Of a stretch of DNA of 64,000 bases, positions 45,070-57,520 are shown one piece after another. The stretch comes from Dichetophora obliterata (lineage: Eukaryota > Arthropoda > Insecta > Diptera > Sciomyzidae): NCBI GenBank assembly GCA_963920525.1, contig OY986439.1, forward strand, positions 40,924,819 to 40,988,818, given 5' to 3'. Under the pieces are notes generated by a model. It was not told the origin of the DNA. It saw only the letters and a list, made by a program, of their open reading frames with translations, and ran no database searches. The position numbers and the translations under genes are program-made. Position 1 is the first letter of the stretch, and the number at the start of each line of letters is the position of its first letter.

Positions 45070-46473
45070 GTTTAAATAATATACATAACAACATTGTTGC
45101 TTTCAAAAGTACTTCGACGAAAACACAAATTGTCGGATAATTACAACAATAATGAAAATATTGAAGTTGTTGTTAAAATTAACCGGAATTTTGCATTCGC
45201 AAACATGGTACTTTATTATGATACAGTTGTTATTATACTTATATTGAATGTATTTATGTTGTGCTATAAAAGAACTTAGTTCTTACTGTACTGATGCTTT
45301 TTATTTACATCTTATAATAATGCACCTCACTTAAAAGTAAAGAGGAAGTTTTCAAAATTTAAAAAATATACCTCTTAGCATTAAAATTATAACCTGTCAC
45401 ATTCCTTCCATCGGCAGACCTGCTTTGTTTTTCATTTGGGTAGTTTGTAAACTGACCGATTAGTCAACTCGGCTCTTCAAGCAACTTTTTTACTCGATAT
45501 AAGTGCATATATAAAAAAATTTCAATGATATACACTGATATTATACACTGAAATTTTATAGGGTGACCAAATGTAAAAACTTACTGAGTATTTTGACAGC
45601 TGGATGTCGATGGTTACTTTGACAACTGCTGAAACATATTATTTGGAAAAACTTTCATTGCTTTCCAATCACTCCTTAGTAGATAACTGTTCAGGCTTAT
45701 AATATTTATTGACATTCTTTATAGTTCATTGTAATTTTTTCGATGAATTAAGGATATAAAAGCATAAACACTCGTATTTCTTAAGATTGAGTGAAAACTT
45801 GCAAATGAAATGATGAAGGAACATACGGATACAATCAAATTAATAGTAAGGAAAAGGAAGTGTAGGAGCTCAAAGAATATAGATTTTTAATACAAAAATT
45901 AGATTTAATTACTATATAATTTCTTAGTACATGCATCTCTTACAAAAAATGTCGTAGTACAACCAAAATCGTTATCATGTGCTGTCGAGTGTGAAATTTT
46001 ACGACATTCACGAGATGCACGTCCTTCAAAACTCATAACTTCTAAGCCATTGCGAGTCCCACTATGAAACTTCATGTGTATTATCTACATATTTCAGGCT
46101 ACATATTATACCAAAAGTTATGTTATTCTTTCAATTTTAATTCCAAATTCGAACTTCCAGTTTTGAAACGGAAAACATTTTCGAATTTCCAATTTGATCC
46201 CGGAATTGAAATATATTATCAATTTTCTATACAAATTAACAAATATTTTTTTAATTCTTTTACTTAAGAAAATGTTTTTTTAAATAATCGGTTTTTTAAA
46301 AAACTTCAAACTGTAGAAGCCTATATATAACTCAACAACCAAGGCAGATTAAAAAAGGGAAATAATGTAGTGAGTCTACGAGAACATTATGGTAAAATTT
46401 GGAAAACAATCTGACTTCCATAAATTTTTTATGTGGTCCGCTACTCGTAGAATGCGCCATATATAAAAACATC
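45070..46473. other. AT-rich stretch, no gene recognised
   Basis: Chance frames only. Confidence 0.4.
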
Positions 46474-46570
46474 GGAGATATTTGCATTGAAAGTCAAAAC
46501 TTTGATTTACATGTAGTTTTTTTTTTCATTCTTAGGTAACGATGTTTTATAAAAAAGCTTGGTACTAAAA
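46474..46570. repeat. Dispersed repeat, copy 2
   Basis: Same orientation and order of words as 34332-34442; similarity stops at GGTACTAAAATTTCTAC, where GGAGC-rich sequence begins. Confidence 0.75.
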
Positions 46571-46579
46571 TTTCTACAC

Positions 46580-48100
46580 CCAATAGCTCCAGTTTGGAGT
46601 AGAACAATAAGTGAGCAATAAAGGAGCTCTTTAATACTCCATTTGGAGCAATACAGAACAGTTTTTAATTCATTAAAGAGAGCAAGGTGCGATTGCTTCT
46701 TTATTGATACATTTGGAGCTATAAAATAGATTTTTATACTGTTTTTTTTTAAATACCACAGGTATACACAGTTTCAGACGAGAGAACACGAAAGTGTTTC
46801 CATATGTATTTTTGTGAACTGAATTCAATTCTGTTGTTAGTTTTTCTCTATCAGTTCAAGTTTAGGAGTTATAGGTAAAAAAAAAAATTTTTATTTTTCT
46901 AATAACTTTACTATATATTTTTAACGTAGTAGCCTATTTTAAATGTCTTTAAAAGGTTTAATTAAAAAACGCTAGGCCAAACAATAACTTTTTAGAAAAA
47001 TTCTTTGTCTTTTTTTGTGTTAAGGATAGCCTCCAAAGTTAAAAAATTTTTAAATTGTTAAATTTTTTGTCATGTTTGAAACACTGTAAAATTTTTTCCT
47101 TTTAGTTATTTTCAAAAAATTTTTTATCAGATAGAATCTCTTATTAGCTTAAGCAAATTTTTGCCAATATCTTTTACAGTATATGAGTTATTAAGAAAAA
47201 TCTGAATTTTCAGCCACTTGAAATTTTTTATAAAAACTCTAGTCAAAAGGTAAAGAGGTATGCTAAAACTCCAGAATTTTTCTATTTTTTTTTATGGATT
47301 TATAATAATAATGATTACAAATTTCTTACTTGCTTCTTAAAAAAAAAATCAATAAAAAGTTTGCTAAAGCTAATAAGATTTATCTGGCAAATGAAAATTT
47401 TTGAAAATATATGGAAGGAATAAAAAAACAGGATGGCAAATATGAAAAAAATTTAACAATTTTAAAATTTTTAACTTTGAAGGCTGATATCTCTAAAACA
47501 ACAAAAGGCAATGGATTTTTTTAAACAGTTATAGTAAGGCCTAGTATTTTTTTAATCAAACATATAAAAGACAATTAAAATTGCCTATTGCGTTCAAAAG
47601 ATATAGTCCCGTTATCAAAAAATTAAATGTTTTTAATTTTACCTGTACCTCCTTAAATCGGCCTGATAGAGGAAAAACGTACTACGGATTTGAATTCAGC
47701 GCGCGAAAATACTTTTAGCACCACTTTCATCTTCTTTGGTCCAAAAGTTGACCCTTCTTTGTAGATTTGTGTAATTTTTTTATTGTTTTTGCCCATATTT
47801 AAAAATATTTTATTTGTATTGCTGCTTCATTACTCACTAAATATTTTAAAAAGAGTGCACCATTATTGATCACTTTATATTAAAAAGCGAGTACTCTTTT
47901 ATTGCTTATTTTGGAGGGCAAGTAGAGTACTCCGTCGTTACTCGCGAAAGAGTAATAACGTTGGAGTTCTCCATAACTGGTCGTTTAGAATGTAAAAAGC
48001 AGTGCTTACCTTCAATGACATGCAATGCAAAAATGGAGTACAAAGTACAAAGGCTTCCGAGCAATGGAGAGTACTCTATTACTCGTAAAGAAGAGCTCCA
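46580..48100. mobile_element. Possible element with GGAGTACTC-like subterminal motifs
   Basis: TTTGGAGYA and GGAGCTC-type words cluster at 46585-46730 and again (GGAGTACTC, GAGAGTACTC, GAGCTCC) at 47890-48100, on either side of the foldback. Ends and target duplication were not resolved. Confidence 0.3.
46855..47660. mobile_element. Foldback element, about 0.8 kb, arms over 300 bp
   Basis: Left words GTTTAGGAGTTATAGGTAAA, CCTCCAAAGTTAAAAA and CTTATTAGCTTAAGCAAA return inverted at the right (TTTACCTGTACCTCCTTAAA, TTTTTAACTTTGAAGG, TTTGCTAAAGCTAATAAG). Arm identity looks near 70-75 percent, so it is an old copy; the centre is near 47250. Confidence 0.75.
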
Positions 48101-51100
48101 TGATTAATCTTTGGATTATACTTTTTTCCACTAGGTAATTTTAAAGATTCTAGCAAAAAAAGTGCCTCCAAAAGTAGGCAAAGTGGGAGAAAAGTCTTGA
48201 ATTCCATTCCTTTCACTTTCATACCCAGAAGGCATTCTTTTAGCATACGCATGTCATTGGGGGGAATGCTTTCCCTTGTCTTCTCTAGAAGTGCTTCCAG
48301 AATTTTTTCAATGGAAGATTTCCTTGAGCCCTTCAATGAAAGGATTCTCGTAGGTTTTTTTCAGGAGAACTTTAAGAAGGCATTCCTTGGAATAAAATAA
48401 TTTTTGTGATTAGGGGGTTTAAAAAATCCCACACAAAAGATACATTTTCCCGATTTTCTCGCGATTTTGGTGTTGGAAATGAGAAGTGTTTTGTTTGGGG
48501 GTTCAAAAAAAATCTTAAGTAAAATATCCCTTTTCCCGATTTTATCGATATCTTGGTGTTGAAAGTAGGGAGTAATTAGGTTTTGTTGGGAGCTTAAAAA
48601 ATCCCACGGAAAATATCTACAACATATAGATATTATAATTATATATAATCTTTTTACTTTTATTGAATTTAAATATTATATAAATGCCTTCCAGAAATAT
48701 TTTATGAGAATGCCTCTTGAAAGAACTTCTTACTAAAGCTAAGAAGAAGCACAATTGGACCTAAAGAATGTCTTCTGAAAGCTGTGTCCCTAAGAATGCG
48801 TCGCATTTGTATCAAAAATATTTCTGGGTATGTGAATGTTATTGAAGTCAAAATAACAAAAATTTTTTAACTTATCCTTTAACTATGGAGGTGAATTATG
48901 AAGACATAGCCTGTGACATGGTGGTAAATTTTACTCCTCTTAATTTAACTAAAAGGTTTCAATAAAAAAGGTTTTTAGACTATTATTTTTTTTTTTGACA
49001 ACAAGTTACTACATTTTTAAATAAAATATATATTTATAACAATTTATTTTTTTTCAAAAAATTTGCACTTTATTTCACAAGCCTTTTTTAATAAAACAAA
49101 AGTGTTTCATCACAAACTTATCAAAAAATTATAAAATTAAAATTAATCCAAAGCATTAAATTAGATTTTCAGATTCAAATGTAAATATTTAAAGAACTAA
49201 ACGAGGTTGCATAGAAAAATTATATTGTAAAAAATACGGATCACCATTTTGAATCGTTTTTATTAATCACACACACATTTTTTTCACCTTTAATCTCCAT
49301 TTCATCAACAATCTCTTCATCAGCTCCATCGAAAATTCTGTAATTTCTTTAAGTAGCATCTTCTATACTTATTTGATCACTAAAGTCACATTCTTCGATG
49401 CAGAAAGTCAGATCGACAATTTAATCGTCGACTTCGCTAAATTTGTCATCGTCTTCTAAAATTTGAGCTTATACTAAATTGCATCTTTTTTTTTAATTGG
49501 ACATGATCTGCAAAAGTTACATATCATGTAACATAAAACAATCCATAATTTAAAGTTTTCCTAAAAAATTATTTTCTGCCAACAATAAAACGGACAAGTG
49601 GTCAAAAAAATTTTATGATAACCTAACACCTCATTTGGCATGAGGTACATATTTTTTAACAGGATACTTATGCTAAGGTTGACGTAGTGGTAAAATATTT
49701 TCAATTTAAAAATTACATAAACTTTGACGAGTGGTAATTTGTACACCACCATCTTCATTTCTCCGCTCATCTATAACTACCTTCGCCAAAATATAACTGA
49801 ATAATAATGATAACGATATAAGAGCATATAGAAAAAGAGGGACAAATTTACCGCTGCCTCCACAGTTAAAGGTTAAATTGACAAAAAACTCTGAAACAAA
49901 ATAGCCGTTAGTTAAAAGAGTGCGGAGAAGACGTGGCAAAAACTAAGTATGTAGCATTTTAGTCTCAAATGCACCTAATACGTGTACCAAACTTGAACGA
50001 AATCTGTTGAGCCACTAAGATTTGTATAAAGGCTAAACAAACAAACATAAAATGAGTTTTATTAATATAGACTTTAGTTCTCTACAATTTCGTTTTATGT
50101 TACTTTTTGAAAGCTTTTGCTGAAAACGGCCAAAAACCACCTATAAAACAGTATGCTAGAAGGTTAAAATAATTCATAAAACTATTTATCATAAAATTTT
50201 ACTATAAGCTTGTGAACACATGAACTACGTCAATGGCGTAAATTGAGTACTTTTCTTACTCTTTATGTTAGTAAATTACTAATTTGAGAGTTTATTTTAT
50301 ATCTAGATTAAAAACCGCTCAGACATGAACTTTAAAAACGCCGATATACATAAGTTTAGCTTTTTAGTCGTTTTTGATCGAAATTTTTAATTAATAAATT
50401 TATTTATTTTATTTTATGAAATAGTTAAAAAATTTTTAAAAGTGTTATAAATAACAATTTGTCGGTGATTACATTGTAATGCAAAGCTATCAGCGGAAGG
50501 TGAAAAACTGATTCGTGTAGTTAAGTATATATTGTCTCTTTCAATTGTTAACGTAACATTTTTAATTTATTTTTCTGTGTAGCTACATTGTGTTTTCTAG
50601 TAAAATATTTTGCAATGAAGTGTATTTGTCGAAACTAATATTAATTATGTTTGACCAGAATTTAATTGAATACTTACTGAAAATAAATAAAAAATTAATT
50701 CTGAAAACATCACAGGAATTTTATAGTTGAATCAAGGAAATAGTTAAGAAAAGAAAAAATTATTTATTAATAATTATTTCTGAAAAAAAGAATAATTTAA
50801 GAAGAAAAAACCTTAAAGATAACACATAGTGCCAGAATATCAACCCGGTCAAATTACAAAGCAAAGTACAATATCAAATGGAAACATAAATCGCACAAAA
50901 GTCTTCGCTTTCTTTTTATGCTTCAAAACAAATCATTACGACTGTTGACCTTTAAGGGTTGAATAAAGTGTACACAAAATTATAGAAAAAAAAATATCGC
51001 ATAAGAAACCAGTTAGCAATGGAATTGTAGCCTAAATAGAACAAGAACATTTTATTGTCCAACCAGCATATATTTTAAATATATTTTGTACTTTATAGTA

Positions 51101-52310
51101 TAGAAAAAAGTAATATTAAAAGAAAATGCTTAAAAAACTCAATGTGACCTTGAGAATCTTGTTTTAAGGATTACAATTTACTTTTCCTTAGCCTCTTTGA
51201 AGATGATAAAACTTTTTAACCAATTTTTCCATTTTACCAATGGTTTTTCATTTCTTTGCTTAAAGTCTTAGCTTAAGCCTTTGCTTACACTACAATGAAA
51301 GCATTTACAAGGCAAAAATATTACCACTTAAAATAAGTAACAAGATTAAAACTTTCATTTTTTTTAATTTCCAAATGATGTATGACGTATCTGCAGGGTG
51401 CCAAAAAAAAGTTATTTTTGCTTTTATAACAAAAATACAAATTATTTTAATTTACCCGCTCTCTATTATAGAGCATACCCAAAATATTTCACTTAATTAT
51501 GCTAGGCACGCACATACAGTTAAAGTTTAATAAACTGTGTTTTGTTGTCATTCAAAACGTACAATTTGTGTATATTCATGGCGGCGAATTTATTTACTAT
51601 GAAAAGCAACACTTAAGTCTCAGCAACAACTACAAGAACTACAATAACAATGGCACTAATAATGCTTGAAATCAATCAATTGTTGTTGGCACTGACAACA
51701 AATTGAATCGCTGTTGTCAACACTCGATTAGTATTGTGTCTATTGTCGCTATTCTTGTTGCTTTTGTTGTTGTTAATGCTGTTGATATTATAGCATAAAC
51801 TTAATCATTAGTATTATTGTGATTTGATCAATCATAATTTTTTATAAATATATTAATAAAAGAGTCGTACACAATTTATATTATTATACACTCCACGTGC
51901 TAGTTAAACAATGAAAACCCAGTAGGAACACAAGCAAAAAGTCTTTAAAGGTCGAAGTACAACTTAGAACTGCAAATATATTTCTGGTATAATATGCTGA
52001 AATAAGAAGACAAGTCGTAGAAGTTAAACTTATTTTGGCTTTAGACTTTTACAGTTTGCGAAAATGTACGCAGACTAAGGTGTTTGAAAAAATTTTAATA
52101 TAAAATTATTGTTTGAAGTATCGTCTGGACTTGAATGTATGATCCTGTAATAATCCGTTACAATTAAAATAAATGTATTTAAAAATTTATATATGTAATT
52201 CTTTAAACAGTAAGATATGAAAAAATTTCATAATAATTAAGTAAATAAGTCACAAATTATAATTAACTTTTCTATTAGTAAAATATTCAGCTAAAATTCG
52301 TTATTTTGAA
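47661..52310. other. AT-rich stretch with few signals
   Basis: The word AGAAGGCATTC or its variants recurs at 48226, 48377, 48685 and 48764. On the minus strand 49310-49465 reads as an acidic, broken frame (AQILEDDDKFSEVDD, then EEIVDEMEIKGEKN), perhaps a decayed coding end. 51570-51790 is rich in CAACAA/TTGTTG words, as seen in fly regulatory DNA. No gene could be named. Confidence 0.4.
49985..50075 (+). repeat. RTE-like LINE 3' tail remnant
   Basis: ACCAAACTTGAACGAAATCT, GTTGAGCCACT and GGCTAAACAAACAAACATAA, ending in ATTAATATAGAC, resembles the 3' ends of RTE-type LINEs and derived SINEs in insects (AATCGGTTCAGCCG, ACAAACAAACA, TTTATAATATAG). Only the tail is present. Confidence 0.45.
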
Positions 52311-52741
52311 TTAATGATTTGAATTGCCTCAAAAATTTTTTTTTAATTTTCTAGGCAATTACTACTGAAAATAGGCTCAAAATAATAAAAACATTCAAAA
52401 ACATAAATTATGAAAATTCAAAATATCCATCCGCGGCTGCCGGATTCAAACTTCGGCTGCCGGAATTTTTTTAACAAAACAACAACACTTACTCGGCTGC
52501 CAGAGTTTATTTAACATACATGCGCTGCAATATAATTCTTAACAATTCTTAATGATTTAAATTACTTCAAAACTCTTGTTTCCAATTTTCAGTCCAATTA
52601 CTACTAGAAATAGTTATAGGCTAAAAAAAATAATAAAATTCAAAACATAAGTAATGAAAGTTAAAAATACCCATCTGCGGCTGCTCGAGTGAGTTCGAAC
52701 TTCGGCTGCCGGAATTTTTTTAACAAAACAACAACACTTAC
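52311..52741. repeat. Diverged tandem duplication, about 238-bp period
   Basis: Copy 1 is 52311-52492 and copy 2 is 52549-52741. Both start TTAATGATTT, share CAATTACTACT, CGGCTGC and CTTCGGCTGCCGGAATTTTT, and end TTAACAAAACAACAACACTT. A third CGGCTGCC word follows copy 1. Confidence 0.9.
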
Positions 52742-52961
52742 TATAATCAGAATAAAATACAAGTAGAACTAAAAATATGTAAAAGATAACTACAACAACA
52801 CTACGGACGCGGCATAGCATTAAACGTAAATAATCTTAACAACTACTGATATGTCATATAATTCCCAACAACTTCATAACGACATGTATATAAGAATGTG
52901 AGAAAATGTAGCATCGGGAGCAACTTGAAATGATAAGTTCCGTTCGTACCAACATCCGCTT

Positions 52962-54132
52962 TATGCTGCCGTTGGATTTAGAAATAAAGAAGCGCTGTCA
53001 GCCCTCAGGATGTTGCGAAATGCTACGTGGCATGGGGCAACGGCCCTGAATGGTCATATTCGCATCCTTGATTTTGTACAGAGAGATGTCAGGGAGGCGT
53101 TTATGCCTATGGACGGAAGGCAGAGAGTAAAAATAACAGAAAAATGTTATAAAACTCTTATAACGGATGGAGTCGTTTGTGAAGAAATCGCTGGTAGCGA
53201 TATCAGTATATTCACAGACGGCTCTCTGATGAATGACCGGGCCGGGGCAGGCATGTACTCAAAAGAGTTAAGCCTATCCTGTGTACTGAGGTTGGGGAGG
53301 TTTGTGTCTGTATACCAGGCAGAAATGCTTGGCGTAGTGCATGCGGTGGACCACCTGATAGATGGCCGGATCAGTGGCAAGAAAATTGTCATCGCTCTCG
53401 ACAATCATTCTGTGATTAGGTGTATGCAACGGACAGACATTACTTCCAGGTTTACCATAGAATGTCTTACAAAACTCAATAGGTGCGCCCAGACGAATGA
53501 GCTCACACTTATGTGCGTGAGAGGACACTCTGGCATAGAACAGAATGAAGAAGCTGATTCTTTAGCAAGAGCAGGATCAGCAGAAGAATTCTGTGGACCA
53601 GAACCACGTATCGCCATAGGCGACAATATGGTGGCAGGCCTTATTAAACAATGGACGGACTCGGAACACAGTAAAAGGTGGGAAGAAGCTTTTAATTGCA
53701 AGCAATCAAAGGCGGCCGTGAAGTGGTCTCGTAGTGAGGCAGCAAAAGTTATCCGATACAATCGAAGGACTTTAAGCTGGCTTACTGCACTGGTCACAGG
53801 ACACGGTCCCTTCATGTACCATCTCGGGAAGATGACTCTGACCGAGGACGATGCGTGTAGGTTATGCCTAGAGGAGCCGGAAACAGCAGCACACATTCTG
53901 TGCCAGTGTCCGGCGCTGGCATGGCAAGATTGACCAATCTGGGACGCACATTTATTGGCGAAGCCGAGATTGGTCAACTAACCTATAAGGATATGCTTGA
54001 GGTGACAAAGGATGCTTACACAAGGAGCATGCTCACGTACGAGTACTTCGAGCAGTAGTACCCTTTGTCCAATGGGGGACGAAAAGGGACCCACTGTGGT
54101 CTGCTTCGGCAAATCCCCAACTTATTATATAT
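52962..54132 (+). mobile_element. 5'-truncated LINE with RNase H (I/LOA-like)
   Basis: The direct repeat AACATCCGCTT lies at 52951-52961 and 54133-54143 and marks the insertion. The body holds the RNase H part of an ORF2 and a 200-bp 3' UTR ending in CCCAACTTATTATATAT. It is a separate insertion from the LINE at 31-33 kb; the 3' ends differ. Confidence 0.85.
52988..53933 (+). CDS. LINE ORF2 C-terminal fragment: RNase H plus Cys/His motif
   Basis: The RNase H fold would degrade RNA in the RNA-DNA hybrid. All four DEDD catalytic residues are visible: Asp in IFTDGSLM, Glu in YQAEMLGV, Asp in IALDNHSV and Asp in NEEADSLARAG. A downstream C-x2-C...H...C motif (CRLCLEEPETAAHILCQCP) is the usual ORF2 end module. 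The frame is open from at least 52988 (EALSALRMLRNATWHG) without ATG need; the first Met is at 53010. It ends at 53933 in WQD; the natural C-terminus continues in another frame (TNLGRTFIGEAEIGQLTY) to a stop at 54056-54058, so one frameshift near 53925. The RT domain is missing by 5' truncation. Confidence 0.88.
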
Positions 54133-54339
54133 AACATCCGCTTCCTTGCCGTTTAACCTAAGCTCTTGGTATATAGATATAATTATTTTTTTGAAGCGAA
54201 GCTTTTTACGCCTCGTTTTATGATTTGCTTGAGTGAAATTTCAAAAACGACTATTTTTTCCATACACCTTTTTCTTAGAATTGTTGTTGCTTTTTGCTAG
54301 CGTCTGTTACACTAAGAGAATATAAAATTAAAATATTTC

Positions 54340-54415
54340 TTTATATGCCATGAGAATCGAATTCGTAACCCTTCGATTGATAGTCCTATACACTACCAAC
54401 TGATCGAATATTCTT
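54340..54415 (-). ncRNA. tRNA-like sequence
   Basis: On the minus strand: TCGATCAGTTGGTAGTGTAT (box A) and about 25 bp later ACGAATTCGATTCTCATGG (box B). Acceptor strands do not pair. A SINE head or a tRNA relic. Confidence 0.45.
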
Positions 54416-54884
54416 TATTGCGTTTGTTGGTTTATTCAATATAAAGTATTAACTGAAGATATGTTGCACCAGATAACAATCTTAATACATAAAAGACAAA
54501 AATACTGCTCTGCATCTATATCGCTCAAACTGTCCTGAAAAATGTTCAGCCTGAAAGTATCCACATCTTAATAAATAAAAGTCATTGCCATTGATACAGT
54601 GCTTTTACAACATGTCCTCCGAAATGCTCGGCTTGAAGTTATGCATATACATACAGATTATATTATGCTGTACACAGTGTTGCCAGTATATTTATGTATA
54701 ATATCATACAAACACATAAAAAAATTCCCTTTTTTCCTTTTACAATTTTCTAAAATCTTTAAAATATCTTTCAAACATAACTTTATTTATGTATAAAATT
54801 TTATGCACAAAAGTTCATTAAAGTATTATATAACATAGCACATGCTCCTTAACATAAGCATACTAAAAAGTTTATAACTGAAAG

Positions 54885-55148
54885 AATTGAAGGGCTTATT
54901 GCAAGAACATGATAAGCCACATAAAAAATATTTTGAAATAATCGACTCTAAAGTTTTGAAAAAATTTATTTTTGTATGAAGAAATGAAAATGAACACGGA
55001 AAGTTTTACAAATTGTTTAGAAAATTAATAAGAAATAGCTAAAATCTTTTCTGGGGTTGTTGGTAATGCATTGTGTAATGTATTTAGCCCAAAAAATGAT
55101 TTTTTAGATCATGTGGCTTATCACGTTATTGCACTAAGCCCTTCAATT
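54885..55148. mobile_element. MITE with 37-bp terminal inverted repeats, 264 bp
   Basis: The left AATTGAAGGGCTTATTGCAA and the right (reverse complement) AATTGAAGGGCTTAGTGCAA match and continue through TGATAAGCCACAT. No clear target duplication; the AATT at both tips may be part of it. Confidence 0.85.
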
Positions 55149-55233
55149 GTAGTATAGAATCTGTTTTACAAACTATTTGCTCTGATTAATGCATAAGTAT
55201 TTGTTATAAAAAAATCTTTTCCATACAAACCCA

Positions 55234-55670
55234 GTGGCAAAAGTAGACTTCGAAGACGTTCTCTTTGAAACCGTCGTTGAACACAACGAAGTAACAATAC
55301 CGGCTGAAATTCATAAATTAGAAACAAAAAAATCGTATGAAATGTTTACCAAAAATTTTTTTAAAATTCTTAAAATAAATATTATAAAGCAGAAAATCTG
55401 GCTTCAAAGACGGATCGATCCATGAAAGGAATGAGGGAGAGTGGAAAGCATAAATCAAGAGAGCGGCGATGGGGCAAACACAAGCAAAGGTGTACTGGTT
55501 TTAAGCGAACACGTAACAGTACGTGGATCTCATCCGTCGTCGAAGACATGGCGAATGGGCTTCGAGCATAGCTATAGGATTGGAGCGATCTGTCCTCGAA
55601 GACTGAGTGCTGTTTTGAAAGACGTCTTTGAAAACGGATACATTGGTTCTCCACTGGGAATTATTTGAAA
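55234..55670 (+). other. GC-richer stretch with short open frames
   Basis: Less AT-rich than its flanks. One frame reads MAKVDFEDVLFETVVEHNEV from 55234 after a plausible acceptor (ACAAACCCAG). A second, Lys/Arg-rich one contains SGKHKSRERRWGKHKQR around 55440-55500. GAAGAC-type words recur. Neither frame was recognised and they conflict with each other; possibly a decayed gene or retrocopy. Confidence 0.25.
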
Positions 55671-55981
55671 CTAAGTGGATGCAATAAAAATATGTAGTTT
55701 TTTTAAAATAATTAAACATTTTCTTAAAGGTAACGAAACAATACAAAACAATATACAAAGCAATACATGTACCACTTATATTTATCGAATAACTCTAGAA
55801 ATTGTCAGTTGCAATTATAAGGATTTCTCAGTATAAAATGATATCGAAAAATACTTGACAAAAACGGTCAACACACAAAACGGTCTGAACAAAAAATATT
55901 TATATGATATTTTTTAGTGCTCCATTTAAAAATTCCCTTTTATTTGTACGACCAAGCAAATGCTTTCCTTTTTTCTTTTAG

Positions 55982-56236
55982 CTCACAAGACGATTGAAAT
56001 ATCTCTCAAAAAGGGAAATTATCCTCAATCTGGCATCGCTGGCTATACACGAGCATTCTCCATAGAACTGGGCGAAACTTGTCACAAGGTACGAATTGTT
56101 TGAATGTTCACAGGCACTTAAGCAATGCCTTTTTGATAAATATAATTTACGAATGATAAGCGATCCAAACAATTGTACAATACGATTAAGGACAACTTTT
56201 GATGCAGTATTTGCTAGACATGTCGATGATATGTAA
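55982..56236 (+). pseudogene. Unidentified coding relic with one internal stop
   Basis: An 84-codon frame begins exactly after a strong acceptor (TTTCCTTTTTTCTTTTAG) and ends with TAA at 56234. It reads LTRRLKYLSKREIILNLASL and AIHEHSP, then a TAG at 56063, then NWAKLVTRYELFECSQALKQ, CLFDKYNLRMISDPNNC and TIRLRTTFDAVFARHVDDM. Composition is clearly protein-like on both sides of the TAG and contrasts with nearby random frames. I do not recognise the family. It may be the last exon of a gene or a decayed repeat ORF. The opposite-strand 108-codon frame (55978-56304) is its shadow. Confidence 0.5.
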
Positions 56237-56299
56237 TATAAGTTTGCTATTTCAGATATCAAAACCATCAATTCCATTAATAAATTTCCATAAAAATAA

Positions 56300-57512
56300 T
56301 TCAAAACATTTACAAAAATAATTCAAAATTATGTAGATAACATGTTATCAAACAAAATAATAATGTAATGTAATATTAATGTGTATTTTTTAAATAACTT
56401 TTTGATACATAAATTTTTTGAATTTGAAAATTATTTTAATAAAAAACCATTAAATTATTAAATCTATTAAAATGCGAAAAAGCTTTTCTACACTCGTGTT
56501 TCCAACGATGCATATGCTTTTTGTTTTTCTAAAGTTTTGCTTGCCGATTCTTATATTTTGCTCGCCGTGCTACCCGCTCTTGCAACAGAATATAAACCTT
56601 ATAGGCGAATCTTGCAGTTGTCTGCTTTTACATCTGTCCTAGCAAGCTCTGTAGACCATATTGTTTGGCCGTTTCAGTCCCTTTGCTTCAGATTACCTGA
56701 TCGCCAAAAACCGATTACCTGGCATAGAACCCGTCTTACAGAACCGCTTCCGACTGACACACGCTACAGTATCAGAAGAACTATCATAAGGACTATAATA
56801 AGGAATTGGAATTGTTCAATAAAGATTGAAAATAAATTCAAATTGTATTCTTATTTTCTGAAATTTAAGTGGATTTTTCAGAGAATCCTTGAACGACTGA
56901 GTTTTGCCTCAGCATAAAATAAAACCACGCTACAAAATCGCACTTCGTTCAGCACACTATCCTTTCCGCTAATTTGTCTTAAAATAAAACAGCATTAAAA
57001 ATAAATAACATTTTCAAACTAACCATGCGTGAACTAAGCTCTATTTTAAAGTTGATCTGACACAGGATTGCTGTAGATTGTTTGATGTTAATTTTTTGAT
57101 GCTTTTGTTTATTTTTATTTTGACTCATATTTTGCAAAGATTTGTTGTTGTTTGCAGAGTTGCTGCAAAGGAAGTTTACTTCTTTATAACGACTTGATCT
57201 TGCTCCAACAGTTTGCTGGTATAAGTTCAAAGAAAAGCGTGAAAAAGATTTTTTTGAAAAAAGGTGTTATTGTTTGTGTAAAGAATGTTAATTGGTTTTT
57301 TTTTTTCGAAAAGACCGTAAAAATTATTTTTATCAACCCTTTAAATAATTTAAGAACCTGATATAAGAAAGTGTTTTTGAATTTTGTGTATAACTTTTAG
57401 GTAGCTTTAAAGTATTATTTTTTACCATTCTCTTACATATTTTAGAAAAAATTTCAAGCGATTAGTACAAAAGCACTTTACATAATGGGAAAAAACTGAC
57501 TGCTTCGTCTTG
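56300..57512. other. Unassigned stretch
   Basis: 56480-56920 is less AT-rich and contains an open plus frame (56537-56917) with an AATAAA near its end. I considered an LTR but found no terminal TG..CA pair. Nothing was named. Confidence 0.35.
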
Positions 57513-57520
57513 GTAATCAT

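Noticed and set aside
53147..53977. Minus-strand frames up to 190 codons
   Set aside because: Antisense shadows of the LINE RNase H region.
56480..56920. Possible solo LTR or coding frame with AATAAA
   Set aside because: No LTR ends or target duplication; the open frame lacks any domain and has no splice support.
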